Shown here in pieces: positions 52,317-61,836 of a stretch of DNA of 64,000 bases. Numbering within the stretch: position 1 is the first letter of the stretch; every line of letters starts with the position of its first letter. A model generated the notes under the pieces. That model made no database searches, was not told the DNA's origin, and was given only the letters and a program-made list of their open reading frames with translations. Both the position numbers and the translations under genes were made by a program. Source of the DNA: Chthoniobacteraceae bacterium (GTDB lineage: Bacteria > Verrucomicrobiota > Verrucomicrobiia > Chthoniobacterales > Chthoniobacteraceae); NCBI GenBank assembly GCA_947449735.1, contig CANFTB010000001.1, positions 124,001 to 188,000 on the forward strand, in the 5' to 3' direction.

Positions 52317-53933
52317 CTAGAGCTTCCGGCGCAGCGTGTAGGCGGCTCTCACATTCAGAGGCACCTCTCCTGCGGCAGAACGAAGTGCATCGAGGTGGAA
52401 GTCGTACACGAAATTCTCCTGCAAATCGTCCAGCTCCAGCTCCGCCTCCTTCGCATCCGCGCTCAACTTGACCGAGGCCGGGGTGATCCAAGCCTCCTGC
52501 AGCTCGGGGGACCCGTACTCGATATGGTACGCATAGGTGTAGCGACGGATCGACCACTTGGAGGGATCGGCGCCCGCAGCATCCAGCGGTTGCGTGAAGC
52601 GCACCTTGAAACCCGTCTTGGTCAGGTTGATTTCAAGCGCGTCCAGAGGCGCCGCGCCGACCGGTTCCACCACGCCCAGATGCTCGCCGCCAGCCCAGCT
52701 CAGGTGCGTGCGTCCCAACCAGAGTTTATCCCCGAGAAAGGCGAGCCTGTGCAAACCGGGCTTGAGGTCCGTCATTTCTACAAACGGATAACAGGCTCCC
52801 TGCCACATCCCGCCGACTTCCTCCAACGTCACCCGCAGCAGCTTCGGCACGTTCATTTCCCCAATGACGATCTGGCCGCCGTACGGGCCCCAGACCTCGG
52901 ACTTGGGAATGCGCACCATCTGAGTAGGCGAGTTGGCGTAAGACATGTGCGGAAACCACACGGCCGCGGGAGTGCGCAGCTTGTCCAGCTTTGCGATGGG
53001 CACCTGAAGCGGAGCCTGTTTGCCCCAGTCTGCGCGCCACGGCAGCGAGGCCGGGTGCCCGTAAAAACCACCCTTCTCCACCACGTGCAATTCGCTGCTC
53101 CCGCGCCAGTCGCCCTGGTTGTCGGAAACGAGCAGGCGCCCCTCGGCGTCGAGGCCGAGCCCGTCGGGTGAGCGGAACCCGCTTGCGAAGGGCTTCGCTT
53201 TTCCGGTGGTCGTGTCGACTTCCATGATCCAGCCGCGCCACGGCACGCGCGAGTACATCCGCCCGGCCTCCTTGCTGTTCTTTTTCCAGTCTTCGTAAAA
53301 CGCGCTGCGCTCGAGGCCCACCTTGAGCCATTCCCCGCGCACCTCCTGCATGACGGTGTCGCCCGAGGAGGCAAGGTTTAGTCCAACGAAAACCTTGCCG
53401 GAAGCGTTCCGCACGGGGCCGAAGGCAAACTCGTGGTAGTTGCCGGTCATTCCAAAACCGTCCCAAACCGTTTCAAAAGTGTCAGCCTTGCCCGAACCGG
53501 TGGAATCCTTGAGACGGGTGAGCTCCGGACGCTGCATCACCAGAACGCTGCCGTCGGCTTCCGGCAGGATTCCGAGGGGTTCGTGCAGACCTTCGGCGAA
53601 GATGGACCACTGACCCGAGGCCGGATCGTAAAAAGCGATTTCGCCGCGATGAAACGCCACCGCGAGGCGGCCATCTGGGCTCGCGCTCATCGCGCCCACC
53701 TGGGGGTCCACCCCTTGGGGAGCCTTCACCTCGGTGACCTTGTAGAAGCGCTGCATCAGAGCGTCCCGCTCCTTAGCGGGGCGTTCGGGCCTCTTGGCAA
53801 TGGCGGGCTTGGCTCCATTTGAAGCGGAGGCCGGCGGCGCATCCTTGGAAGCGGAGGCTGGTTCGGCACCCAGCGCGAGGGGAGAAACCGCCGCCAGTGC
53901 GGACAAACTCAGGAGAGAAAAGCGGGGGAACAT
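52317..53933 (-). CDS. Secreted dehydrogenase-like beta-propeller (PVC type)
   Basis: This is a 538-residue exported protein (signal FPRFSLLSLSALAAVSPLALG). After an Ala/Pro linker comes a six-bladed-propeller pattern like that of PVC glucose/sorbosone-dehydrogenase-related proteins: VGAMSASPDGRLAVAFHRGE, PLGILPEADGSVLVMQRPEL, YHEFAFGPVRNASGKVFVGL, SGFRSPDGLGLDAEGRLLVS. A C-terminal beta domain (from about 435, FKVRFTQPLDAAGADPSKW) resembles binding modules fused to such enzymes. No heme motif is present. Its gene follows the cupredoxin gene with a 2-base gap, so the two probably act together as redox enzyme and electron carrier. Confidence 0.8.
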   Translation of the reverse strand: MFPRFSLLSLSALAAVSPLALGAEPASASKDAPPASASNGAKPAIAKRPERPAKERDALMQRFYKVTEVKAPQGVDPQVGAMSASPDGRLAVAFHRGEIAFYDPASGQWSIFAEGLHEPLGILPEADGSVLVMQRPELTRLKDSTGSGKADTFETVWDGFGMTGNYHEFAFGPVRNASGKVFVGLNLASSGDTVMQEVRGEWLKVGLERSAFYEDWKKNSKEAGRMYSRVPWRGWIMEVDTTTGKAKPFASGFRSPDGLGLDAEGRLLVSDNQGDWRGSSELHVVEKGGFYGHPASLPWRADWGKQAPLQVPIAKLDKLRTPAAVWFPHMSYANSPTQMVRIPKSEVWGPYGGQIVIGEMNVPKLLRVTLEEVGGMWQGACYPFVEMTDLKPGLHRLAFLGDKLWLGRTHLSWAGGEHLGVVEPVGAAPLDALEINLTKTGFKVRFTQPLDAAGADPSKWSIRRYTYAYHIEYGSPELQEAWITPASVKLSADAKEAELELDDLQENFVYDFHLDALRSAAGEVPLNVRAAYTLRRKL

Positions 53934-53935
53934 AA

Positions 53936-55198
53936 TTAGTGGTTGCTGGAGTGTGAAACCTGCGAGACGGAAGCGGGCGCGGCGTTGGACGCGGACGGCG
54001 GGGCGTCCTTGGGTTCCAAGAAGATGCTGAACTCCTTTGCCTTTTCGGCCGGGACCTCAAAAACGCCCTTCTTTTCAACGGCCTGCGGCGATTTCCAGCG
54101 CCCCTGAGCGTCCGAAACAAACGCCACCTTGCGGCGGGCGTTGGGAAGCCGGAAACACATTTCCACGCCCTTATCCGCCGGACGGATGAGCTCGAAGACC
54201 TCCTGTTTTCCCACACGATAATGAAACTCCGGAAGCCCGTCCTTGAGCGTGTATCCGAGAAACTTCACGTCCGGGTTTTCGGACTCCTTGCCGCCGCCAA
54301 AACGGAGCGGGAAAGACTGGGAAACCCACCAGGGCTCGTCCCCCAGTTCGGACATGTCCTTGCCGCTCCCCCTCCACTGGCGAGTGCCGTCTACGAAGGG
54401 ACCGCTCCAAACGTAGCGCAAGCGGCAGGCGCCGGCGTCGAAGCAGTAGTTCAGGTTGCCCGGGAGCGCGACTCCGATGGAGGCCGGTCCGGTCTTCGGG
54501 AGAAAGATCCGCTGCACGAACGGGCGGCGCCCGGCGCCGGCGAGGCCCTTCTCAAGAGTGAGCTGGGGAATATTCGTGTCCTTGGCAAGGGGCGGCATGG
54601 GGGAATCCACGTACAGGGCGCCGTACATGATCATCCCGTGTCCGGGCACGGTGCAAACGTAGCCGTACACGCCGGGCTCCTTGGGGACGGTGAACTTCAG
54701 CTTGGACGCGCCATCGGGATCCACGACCTTGCCGCTCGAAACCAGGATCGAGGGATGCTCGGGGATAAAGCCGCGGTTCGGCCCGCTCTCCCCCATTTCC
54801 ATGGCGATCTTCACGACCTCCTGCACTTGGCCGGGTTTGACGATCAAAAAGTTGTGGGGCTGGTGGGAGGCGTCGGCGTTCTCGAGTTCGATCTGGAGCA
54901 ACTCCCCGGCCTTGGCCTCAAAACGCGGCGGCTCGAACCGGAGCCCCTCCGCCATGCTGAGCTTTACGATGCGCGGCTTCTTCTCCGGAGCCGGCTTTTT
55001 TTCCACAGCAGGTTTCTGGGGAGCCGCCGGCTTGTCGGCTGTTACTGCACTCGCCTCCCCGCCCGCTGCGGGGGCACCGGCGGGTTGCGGCCCGCTTTTG
55101 ACTTCCGCCGGAACGGCGGAACCCTGGGCAAAAACGGCGCCCAAGGGAAGGATCAGACTGGCGCCCACGAAAACGAAGGAAGCTCTGGGGAAAGACAT
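53936..55198 (-). CDS. Secreted cupredoxin with C-terminal extension
   Basis: This is a 420-residue exported protein; the start at 55198 (MSFPRASFVFVGASLILPLGA) gives a signal peptide, while ATG 55297 adds 33 unlikely residues. A Pro/Lys/Ala-rich linker precedes a plastocyanin/azurin-type domain with type-1 copper ligands: His115 (HNFLIV), Cys182, His187 and Met191 (CTVPGHGMIM), the same spacing as azurin. The last 200 residues form a separate beta domain with a CFDAGAC pair and YVWSGPFVDGTRQW. It should carry electrons in the periplasm, and the downstream propeller protein is the obvious partner. Confidence 0.88.
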   Translation of the reverse strand: MSFPRASFVFVGASLILPLGAVFAQGSAVPAEVKSGPQPAGAPAAGGEASAVTADKPAAPQKPAVEKKPAPEKKPRIVKLSMAEGLRFEPPRFEAKAGELLQIELENADASHQPHNFLIVKPGQVQEVVKIAMEMGESGPNRGFIPEHPSILVSSGKVVDPDGASKLKFTVPKEPGVYGYVCTVPGHGMIMYGALYVDSPMPPLAKDTNIPQLTLEKGLAGAGRRPFVQRIFLPKTGPASIGVALPGNLNYCFDAGACRLRYVWSGPFVDGTRQWRGSGKDMSELGDEPWWVSQSFPLRFGGGKESENPDVKFLGYTLKDGLPEFHYRVGKQEVFELIRPADKGVEMCFRLPNARRKVAFVSDAQGRWKSPQAVEKKGVFEVPAEKAKEFSIFLEPKDAPPSASNAAPASVSQVSHSSNH

Positions 55199-55318
55199 GA
55201 CACCTTCATTAACGATTTTGAATGAAAGGCAAAGTCTAATCAGGAGCGCTCCGAGGCCCTCCGGTTGGGCAACAGCAGCCGCAGGGGACCTTTCCAACGC
55301 TGGGACCGGCGCGACAGC

Positions 55319-56458
55319 CTACGGGGCGGGCGGCTTGCCCAGTATGAATTCAAGTGCCTCCCGCATGGTGTCCACACTTCCCACGGAATGCCCAAGCCCC
55401 GGCTCCTCAATCAGGCGGACCTGAAAATGTTCCTTGTTCATGACAGTTTCGATGTCGTGCGAGTTCTGTAGATTGAAGTCATTCGGGCCCGTCAGCAGGA
55501 CAAACTTTGCCTTTTTCTTGGCCTCGGCCACGCAGGCGGGAAGCGACGGGTCCTTGATCTTTTCCGCAGTCGGAAAGCCGTACACCACCCGGTTCGGATG
55601 GGCGCTATCGGGGTAGTCCTTGTAAAAATGACCGCCGCACCACGAAATCGAACCGGAAAAGATCTCGGGATGGCAAAAAACACCCAGCACGGAAAGCCTG
55701 CCCCCGCCCGACAACCCGCTGAGGACGATGCGGTCCTTGCTCACCGGCAGCTTTTTCGAGACCTCCAAGATCGCGCTCACCAGCAAGCCCGCCCTGCGTG
55801 CGGACTCCTGTGAGTTGCCGCATCTTTCGGCGGCGACCGCGATCAGGCGGTACTCCTCAAAGAGAGGCTCAAACTGCTTTGGAATACCCGCTCCGTCCCC
55901 CGGATTGGTCCATCCCACCACGCCGCACGCCTTGTTCGGCGCTCGAGAATACGGCACGTAGATCGTGAATTTTTCAGCCTTCGGATCAAACCCGTAAGGA
56001 AACCAACTCGGCTTTCTGGGAGGCTCGGGAAGCGCCTCCAATTGCACGGTGTTCCAACCGGGCTTGAGCAGCCAATCCGCAGAAGCAGGGGCAGTGGTCG
56101 GAGATGCGCTAGCGGATGCAGCGGAAGATTCGACGCTCTGCTGCTGGGCCGCTTGCGAAATCACAGGTGGCGGTGTGTTCCGTTTCAGATTCGCCACGGG
56201 AACCATCGCCACCACCATCCGGCCATCCGAGAGCCTGACGCGAACCGCCGCCAGCCCGTTTGCCGAGGATATCACCGATACTGGCTGCCCCACTGGAAGC
56301 GTCGCAGAACGTCCGCCCGTAAGCACCGGAGTCGGCACGCCCACGACGGCATCCACAGATGCCTGAAGCAGTGAGGCACAGCTGCCGAAGGATGCCAGCA
56401 GCGCGAAACTGAGGAGCGGCTGCCGGAACAAAACGCGACGGTGAGATAAAGAGAACAT
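55319..56458 (-). CDS. Secreted alpha/beta-hydrolase (esterase / PHB-depolymerase-like)
   Basis: This is a 379-residue exported protein from the ATG at 56458 (signal LFRQPLLSFALLASFGSCASLLQA). Residues about 30-90 form an SH3-like beta segment (TPVLTGGRSATLPVGQPVSV), followed by a Ser/Ala linker. The catalytic domain from about 125 has the nucleophile elbow GLSGGGRLSVLG and a C-terminal His in EPGLGHSVGSV, with an Asp candidate in LLTGPNDFNL. It resembles feruloyl/acetyl esterases or PHB depolymerases, so the substrate may be an acylated glycan. It lies 120 bases upstream of the cupredoxin-propeller pair on the same strand and may share its regulation. Confidence 0.8.
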   Translation of the reverse strand: MFSLSHRRVLFRQPLLSFALLASFGSCASLLQASVDAVVGVPTPVLTGGRSATLPVGQPVSVISSANGLAAVRVRLSDGRMVVAMVPVANLKRNTPPPVISQAAQQQSVESSAASASASPTTAPASADWLLKPGWNTVQLEALPEPPRKPSWFPYGFDPKAEKFTIYVPYSRAPNKACGVVGWTNPGDGAGIPKQFEPLFEEYRLIAVAAERCGNSQESARRAGLLVSAILEVSKKLPVSKDRIVLSGLSGGGRLSVLGVFCHPEIFSGSISWCGGHFYKDYPDSAHPNRVVYGFPTAEKIKDPSLPACVAEAKKKAKFVLLTGPNDFNLQNSHDIETVMNKEHFQVRLIEEPGLGHSVGSVDTMREALEFILGKPPAP

Positions 56459-56697
56459 TGAAGCGACGGGTTGTGAAGCAACCGTGCCGGACAGGGTCTC
56501 GACGAATGACGGCACTCACAGACGGAAATCGCTCCTCACTCACGGGTTGGATGGCATGTCGGCATGAAACGGCGCCCTGAGTGCGGCAAAAGCCCGGGCA
56601 ACCGCAACGCATTCTTACAAGCCCCTCCTCACACGCCACTGGCCAGCAAGCCCTGCAGCCGATCACACATGCACACCGAGCCAATCAGGAATGGGAT

Positions 56698-56790
56698 TTC
56701 ACGCGGAGCCGCGGATGGCGCGGAGAAAATATATGAAACCCAATGAACCAAAACATTCCCCACCCTCCGCGGCTCCGTGCTCCGCGTGAA
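56698..56790. repeat. Palindromic intergenic element (REP/MITE-like)
   Basis: TTCACGCGGAGC (56698-56709) is the exact reverse complement of GCTCCGCGTGAA (56779-56790), and GGAGCCGCGGA (56705) pairs with TCCGCGGCTCC (56766) just inside. This is a folded unit of 93 bases with an AT-rich loop. The ACGCGGAG-type tips resemble dispersed CGCGGAG or CGCAGAG repeats common in environmental genomes. It lies in the 369-base gap between the DUF4838 gene and the esterase gene; the rest of that gap shows nothing. Confidence 0.75.
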
Positions 56791-56827
56791 CTTCCTCTCC
56801 CCCGGTTCAGTCCGTGCAGCCGCTCTC

Positions 56828-59800
56828 TTACCGGAGACCCATCTCGCCCGCTCTCTTCTCCGCAACCTTCTTCAGACGTTCGTCCCCGGCCGGGTCCGCC
56901 TGGATCCGCCGGTACGCCGCCGCAGCCTCATCGCGGCGCCCGCCCGCAGACAGGGCTTCCGCCTCCGACAGCTCGATCGAACTTTTCCAAAACGCCCCAA
57001 TCTTAGAGGTGTCGACGCGCTTCAATACCTCCAGCGCCGCGTCCACCTGGCCGCGTTTGCTCAAGATCCGCGCCATCCCCTGCACGGCGGTGAACTGTGC
57101 CGCCGACCCCAATTGGGGCGCCGCGTCGACAATCTCCCGGTACGCCGCCAGCGCCCGCTCGGGATCCCCCAAGTTTGTCTCAAAATTTCCGGCAAGCGTC
57201 TGATTGATCACATCACGCAGGCGCGGTTCGCTGGACCACTCGAGGGCGCGTTTGAAATCCGCCTCGGCCTCCCTCCCCGCCTTGCCAACCATGTAGGCGC
57301 GGCCCCTGGCGAAGTAACCGTCGCCCGCCTTCCAGAAGGGCCACTTCGAGATGTCCTCGCCTTTGAACTCCTCCAAAAGCCGCGCTGGATTTCCGAAATC
57401 GAGATGGTTCTGCATGCGGACGACCTTTTGCACGGCAGGAATCGGAATCTGTGCAGCCAGCGCATCCGCCACCTCTCTTTGCCGGAGGCTGCGCGCAGCC
57501 CCGGCCGCGAGTTCCAGCGCCGCCGATTTTTGAAATTCCGTGACGTCGCCCTGCGCGGCCGACTTGTAGGCCTCCAACGCCTCCTCCAACTTGCCCTGCC
57601 GCAGCAGATCCGCCGCTTTCCTCGAAGCGTCGAGGTAATCGGCCTCCGGCGGGCCTGCATCGAAAGTGTGCGAGAGTCCGTCGTAAAAGGTGGCGAATTT
57701 CAGCACCCGGTGGAACTGAGCGCTCCCTGTCGGTGAGAATGCGGAGTGTTCGCTGCCGGAATCCCGGATGCGCTGACGGCAGATGTTGATGTGCCAGGGC
57801 AGGCTTCTCGTGGGTTTCCTGCCGATCACCTGGTGCAGCGGGTCGTTTTCGTCCTGGGTCACCGGGATGCGCATTTCAAGGGTCCAGTGGTCCGGCTGAA
57901 TGTCGGTGGCGACCTCGGCCTGGGAGTCCCAGCTGAGCCAGGCGTCGCGGGAGGCGGAGCGGTCCAGGTCGGCCACAGCCCCGGAGGGACTGACGGCGAT
58001 CTGGTAGTACGAACGGCTTTCGGTCTCGAGCAGCACCTCCACCGCGTCTCCATACCAGAGCGCCGCATCGTCCTTGCGCGTGGCGCCGATGTTCAACTTT
58101 TCCCCGGGATGCTCCTCACACCGGACGGCGATGTAGAGGTTGTTGCCTCTCCAGATCGTCTTGACCGAGGTTCCGAAAAGCGGCGGCCTTCCCGTCTGGA
58201 GTTCCTGGAGGCGACCGGTGGATGCGGCCGGACACTTGGTCCAGGCCTCCTCGTCCAGCTTGCCATCGATGACGATCTTTCCCTGGGCCTCCCCCACCAT
58301 CCGCAGTTGCGGCACGGGACCGCGGATCTTGCCAAGCTGTTCGCTCTTGCTGCGGAGCCCCTTCAGAAAATCGTCCACAGGGGCGACGCGCCGGCCGAAC
58401 ACGGATTCCGGGTCCAGCTTGCTCTTGGCTTCGGCAAACAGCGAGAGCGCGGTGTCCGCCACGGCCTTGTCCTTTTCCATAGCCTGCCAGTGAGCCTCGC
58501 AGTAAGTGAAAAACTTGAGCATCTCCCCCTCGGCAGGACCGTAAAAGAGGCGGCAGTACTCCTTGAAAAGGGCGTCGGCGCTCTGCTGCTTGCCGCCCCA
58601 GTACATCTTCGCGGTGAAATAGACCAGGAAATGGTTGTAGCCGAGCGCCACCTTGTCGAAGTCCTGACGCATGCTCAGCCAGACGTCCTCCCCCAAGGCG
58701 CGGCCCTTGACGGCGTTGATGGTGTCTCCGATGGAATGAGGGGTGTAGGCGGGCAAATACCAACCCCTGTCTGTGAACGGATAGTTCTCGAAGTAGACGA
58801 TCTGGTTATCGGTCTTGGGCAGCCAGCTTTCGCGCAGCTTCCGGTACTCCTCCTGTTCCTCGGGCAGGTTGTTCATGGGCCGCCTCCCGCCAACAATGCC
58901 AACCAGCACATTCGGCTCCAGCTTCTCGATTTTGAGCGGGGGCAGCGTGTAGACGCCGTAGGCGCAGTTGGTGATTTTTTTGTCGGGATGCGTCTTGGCC
59001 ACCTCCTTCGCCACGCGGTTGACGAAATCCCACACATGGTCGGACAGAAGCCCGCGGTTGTTGCGTTCCGGCGAGTCCTTTCCAGCGCAGAGCGCACATT
59101 GGCAGATGGCGGTGTAGGCGTCCGGAGGCATCACCGAAACGGCGTCGAAATGAAAGTGGTCGAACTGGGCCCGCACAGAGCGCACGGTTTCCTCGAACAA
59201 CTCCGGGTTGGAGTAGCAGAGCTGTTTGAGGTGCATCTCGGGAAGGTTCTGGCGCTTCCCGCCGTAGAGGGCAAACCACTCGGGGTGCTGGGAAAAAAGC
59301 TCGGGACGGTGCGTCATTTCGTCCATTCCGTGGGTCAAATGGAGGCCGTGGGGGTTGCGCAAGCCGAGCCGCATTGCCCAAAGGGCGTCTGCCGGGGGCA
59401 TGACGCCGAACCTGAAATTGATCCGGCGCACGGCGATATCCGGGCGCACCGTCTCCTCCAGCTTCGGCAGCGCAATGGAGGGCGCCTTGGGAATGACTTC
59501 GCCAATTTCGCCGGGCATGTACCAGCGCACGCCGAGGTGCTGAAGAAAGCCGCATACTGCGTTGTAGGAGCCGCGCTCGCTTTCATCCCAGATCTCAAGC
59601 GGGGGCAGCTTGAGCGCCGTCTTTGAATCGGAGGGCTTCCGGTCCGAGGGCAAGCCAGTTTCCCCCGGGAGGGTGAAGCGATCTTTGTAAATCAAAAGGT
59701 TGGGAAGCCCCCAGTGCGCTCCGGTGATCTTGTCCCACTCCGCCTGGGGCCTGCCGCTGGTGATGTCGCCGTTGTGCCTGGCCCACGGTTCCACCGGGGT

Positions 59801-60166
59801 GAACTCCGTGTCGTCCCCGATGAGCACCAGCCAGTTCTGTCCCGAGACCATGCGGTAGGCGCCGTGCTCGAGATTGGCGCCCGTGATCTGGAGCTGATCC
59901 GTGTACGGACTGCGTCCGACGCACACCTGCACGGCAACCTCCGGGTGGGGCGTCGTGGTGATGGGAAGAGTGGCACCCGAAATCTTGGCGATCGTCTGCT
60001 GCAGATCGTGCGCCGCAAGCCGCACCGTGGCCGGCGGGTTCTCGGAGATCACGATTTCGGACAGGGGCTTGCCTTCCCGGACCAGAAAGCGATCCTCGGC
60101 ACGCGCGCCGGGATGAAACGGGGTAATAAAACCGAGCAGTACGAGAAGAAGGCGGGGGGCGCGCAT
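56828..60166 (-). CDS. Secreted DUF4838 protein with CBM9-like and TPR regions
   Basis: This is a 1112-residue exported protein (signal RAPRLLLVLLGFITPFHPGARA). Order: an N-terminal glucuronidase-like domain (about 25-130, TVRLAAHDLQQTIAKISGATLP); the DUF4838 core (about 190-620, RWYMPGEIGEVIP, HGLHLTHGMDEM, CQCALCAGKDSPERNNRG with a Cys triad, ENYPFTDRG); a CBM9-like beta domain (about 655-830, IVIDGKLDEEAWTKCP, YIAVRCEE, then YQIAVSPSGAVADLD); and a C-terminal TPR-type helical stretch (about 870-1112). DUF4838 proteins are TIM-barrel, GH20-like and occur in glycan-use loci of PVC and Bacteroidetes. Catalytic residues could not be fixed. Confidence 0.85.
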   Translation of the reverse strand: MRAPRLLLVLLGFITPFHPGARAEDRFLVREGKPLSEIVISENPPATVRLAAHDLQQTIAKISGATLPITTTPHPEVAVQVCVGRSPYTDQLQITGANLEHGAYRMVSGQNWLVLIGDDTEFTPVEPWARHNGDITSGRPQAEWDKITGAHWGLPNLLIYKDRFTLPGETGLPSDRKPSDSKTALKLPPLEIWDESERGSYNAVCGFLQHLGVRWYMPGEIGEVIPKAPSIALPKLEETVRPDIAVRRINFRFGVMPPADALWAMRLGLRNPHGLHLTHGMDEMTHRPELFSQHPEWFALYGGKRQNLPEMHLKQLCYSNPELFEETVRSVRAQFDHFHFDAVSVMPPDAYTAICQCALCAGKDSPERNNRGLLSDHVWDFVNRVAKEVAKTHPDKKITNCAYGVYTLPPLKIEKLEPNVLVGIVGGRRPMNNLPEEQEEYRKLRESWLPKTDNQIVYFENYPFTDRGWYLPAYTPHSIGDTINAVKGRALGEDVWLSMRQDFDKVALGYNHFLVYFTAKMYWGGKQQSADALFKEYCRLFYGPAEGEMLKFFTYCEAHWQAMEKDKAVADTALSLFAEAKSKLDPESVFGRRVAPVDDFLKGLRSKSEQLGKIRGPVPQLRMVGEAQGKIVIDGKLDEEAWTKCPAASTGRLQELQTGRPPLFGTSVKTIWRGNNLYIAVRCEEHPGEKLNIGATRKDDAALWYGDAVEVLLETESRSYYQIAVSPSGAVADLDRSASRDAWLSWDSQAEVATDIQPDHWTLEMRIPVTQDENDPLHQVIGRKPTRSLPWHINICRQRIRDSGSEHSAFSPTGSAQFHRVLKFATFYDGLSHTFDAGPPEADYLDASRKAADLLRQGKLEEALEAYKSAAQGDVTEFQKSAALELAAGAARSLRQREVADALAAQIPIPAVQKVVRMQNHLDFGNPARLLEEFKGEDISKWPFWKAGDGYFARGRAYMVGKAGREAEADFKRALEWSSEPRLRDVINQTLAGNFETNLGDPERALAAYREIVDAAPQLGSAAQFTAVQGMARILSKRGQVDAALEVLKRVDTSKIGAFWKSSIELSEAEALSAGGRRDEAAAAYRRIQADPAGDERLKKVAEKRAGEMGLR

Positions 60167-60250
60167 GCGCAGCAGACTACCCCCGGACCAGGGATTAACT
60201 TAGCCCCTGCCAGGATTCACTCCCCGGCCCGGCTTCAGAATTGCAGCGCG

Positions 60251-60742
60251 TCAGTCGCGGAAATTCTTAAAAGCCAGCCCCACGCCGAAGTCTTTCGAGC
60301 GCAGAAACTGGATGACATTCTGCAGATCGTCCCGCTTTTTGCCGGTCACGCGGATCTGGCGCTCCTGAAGCGTACTCTGGACTTTGGACTCGTGGGCTTT
60401 GATCGCCTTGACGATCTCCTTGGCCTTTTCCCCGTCCAACCCCTGCTTGATTTCCAAGTCCTGGGTGGCGTGCCCGAGCGGCGAAATTTCGAGTTTCTTG
60501 CGGTCGACGTTTCGCAGGTCGACATTTCGTTTGGCGAGTTTGCCGACGGTGATCTCCTCCAGGCTCTTCACCCGGTTGGCGTCCTCAGCCGACAGAACAA
60601 TCTTGTTGGCCTTCGCGTCCCAGTTGATCTCCGCGTTGGAGCCCTTGAAATCAAAACGGGTCACCAGTTCCTTGCGGGCCTGATTGATGGCGTTGTCGAT
60701 CTCCTGCGTATCCACTTCCGAAACGATGTCAAACGAGGGCAT
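60251..60742 (-). CDS. yajQ: YajQ-family nucleotide-binding protein
   Basis: This is a 163-residue cytosolic protein of the YajQ family, known in other bacteria to bind cyclic di-GMP or nucleic acid. The start MPSFDIVSEVDTQEIDNAIN is the family N-terminus, and ELVTRFDFKGSNAEI, the GLDGEKAKEIVKAIK segment and the C-terminal QFLRSKDFGVGLAFKNFRD are all present. The full length is intact. It stands between the DUF4838 gene and the zinc-transport operon with no evident partner. Confidence 0.95.
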   Translation of the reverse strand: MPSFDIVSEVDTQEIDNAINQARKELVTRFDFKGSNAEINWDAKANKIVLSAEDANRVKSLEEITVGKLAKRNVDLRNVDRKKLEISPLGHATQDLEIKQGLDGEKAKEIVKAIKAHESKVQSTLQERQIRVTGKKRDDLQNVIQFLRSKDFGVGLAFKNFRD

Positions 60743-60930
60743 AGGAGCGGGATTGTGGGCGAGGTACCCGGAAAATCAAAAGGCAAAAACGGAGATCCCA
60801 TTGCCCCAGATCTGAGGCAAAAGCACTATAACCCGCCGCGGCAGGGGTGCTGAGGGTTCCATCGCCCCGGACACACGGGGGCCAGCGGAACTTGAGCACC
60901 ACCGCCGGAGCCAAAGTCCGCTGGAGATTT

Positions 60931-61836
60931 TCAATGCCCGTGGTGATGGCCGGGCTTTTCCCAGCGTGAGAGGCTTTCCTGATGAAAATGCCGGGCGCGC
61001 AGAAGCTTTGCGATCAGCCCGTAGCGCGGACTAAAAAGATAGGCGAGGCAGAACATCGCCCCAAGCACCAGCACGATACAGGCCCCAGAGGGAAGCCCGA
61101 GCCAGTAGCTCAGCCAGAGACCGCTCACCGAGCCAAACACCCCCAGCGCCCCCCCGCCCCAAAGCAGCGCCGGATACGAATCGCACAGCAGATACACTGT
61201 TGCCGCCGGTGAAATCAGGAGCCCGAGCAGCAGGATCACCCCCACGGCCTGGAGGGAACTCACCATCGTCAGCACCAGGGCCACCACCAGACCAACGCTC
61301 AGAAGACCAGTCGGGATGCCCTGGCTCCTCGCCACCGAGGGCTCGAACAGTAGCAACTGCAGGGGACGCTCCGCCGCGACCAACAGCGGCAGCACCACCA
61401 CAGCCACCCCGTAAGCCACCCACAAATCCTGATTCGACACCCCCAGCACATTCCCGAACAGATAGTGGAGCAGGGAAACCCGCACCTTCACAAAGCTGAG
61501 CAGCACCACACCCGCGGAAAAGGCCACAGTGTACAGAATCGCCAGCGCCGAATCCTCCTTCACCCGCGCCCCGCGCGCCAGTAATTGCGCGCCAAGCGCC
61601 ACCATCAGAGCCGCCGAAAGCGCCCCCATGAAGAGACCCGCGGGAGCCAGTCCGAACAGGAGCACTCCCACGGCCAGTCCCGGCAGTAGGGAGTGCGAAA
61701 GCGAATCCGCCATCAGCGCCATCCGGCGCAGCATCACGAACCCGCCCAGAAAGCCGTTCAAGAATCCAATCAGCACGCAGGCCGCCAGGGCCCGCTGCAT
61801 GAACACGTGTTGGAAGGGTTCAAATAGCCAGTCCAT
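60931..61836 (-). CDS. znuB: Zinc-type ABC transporter permease
   Basis: This is a 301-residue membrane permease of the ABC-3 family (ZnuB/MntB type) with about eight segments. The family loop [25 protein letters not shown] is at about residues 33-57. The C-terminus is cytoplasmic with a His-rich tail (HFHQESLS and ending PGHHHGH), which may bind zinc. It is the last gene of znuA-hyp-znuC-znuB and overlaps znuC by 17 bases. Together they import a divalent metal, by context zinc. Confidence 0.92.
   Translation of the reverse strand: MDWLFEPFQHVFMQRALAACVLIGFLNGFLGGFVMLRRMALMADSLSHSLLPGLAVGVLLFGLAPAGLFMGALSAALMVALGAQLLARGARVKEDSALAILYTVAFSAGVVLLSFVKVRVSLLHYLFGNVLGVSNQDLWVAYGVAVVVLPLLVAAERPLQLLLFEPSVARSQGIPTGLLSVGLVVALVLTMVSSLQAVGVILLLGLLISPAATVYLLCDSYPALLWGGGALGVFGSVSGLWLSYWLGLPSGACIVLVLGAMFCLAYLFSPRYGLIAKLLRARHFHQESLSRWEKPGHHHGH

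Noticed and set aside
57746..59626. 626-codon plus-strand frame opposite the DUF4838 gene
   Set aside because: Shadow of the real gene; no signal peptide or domain.
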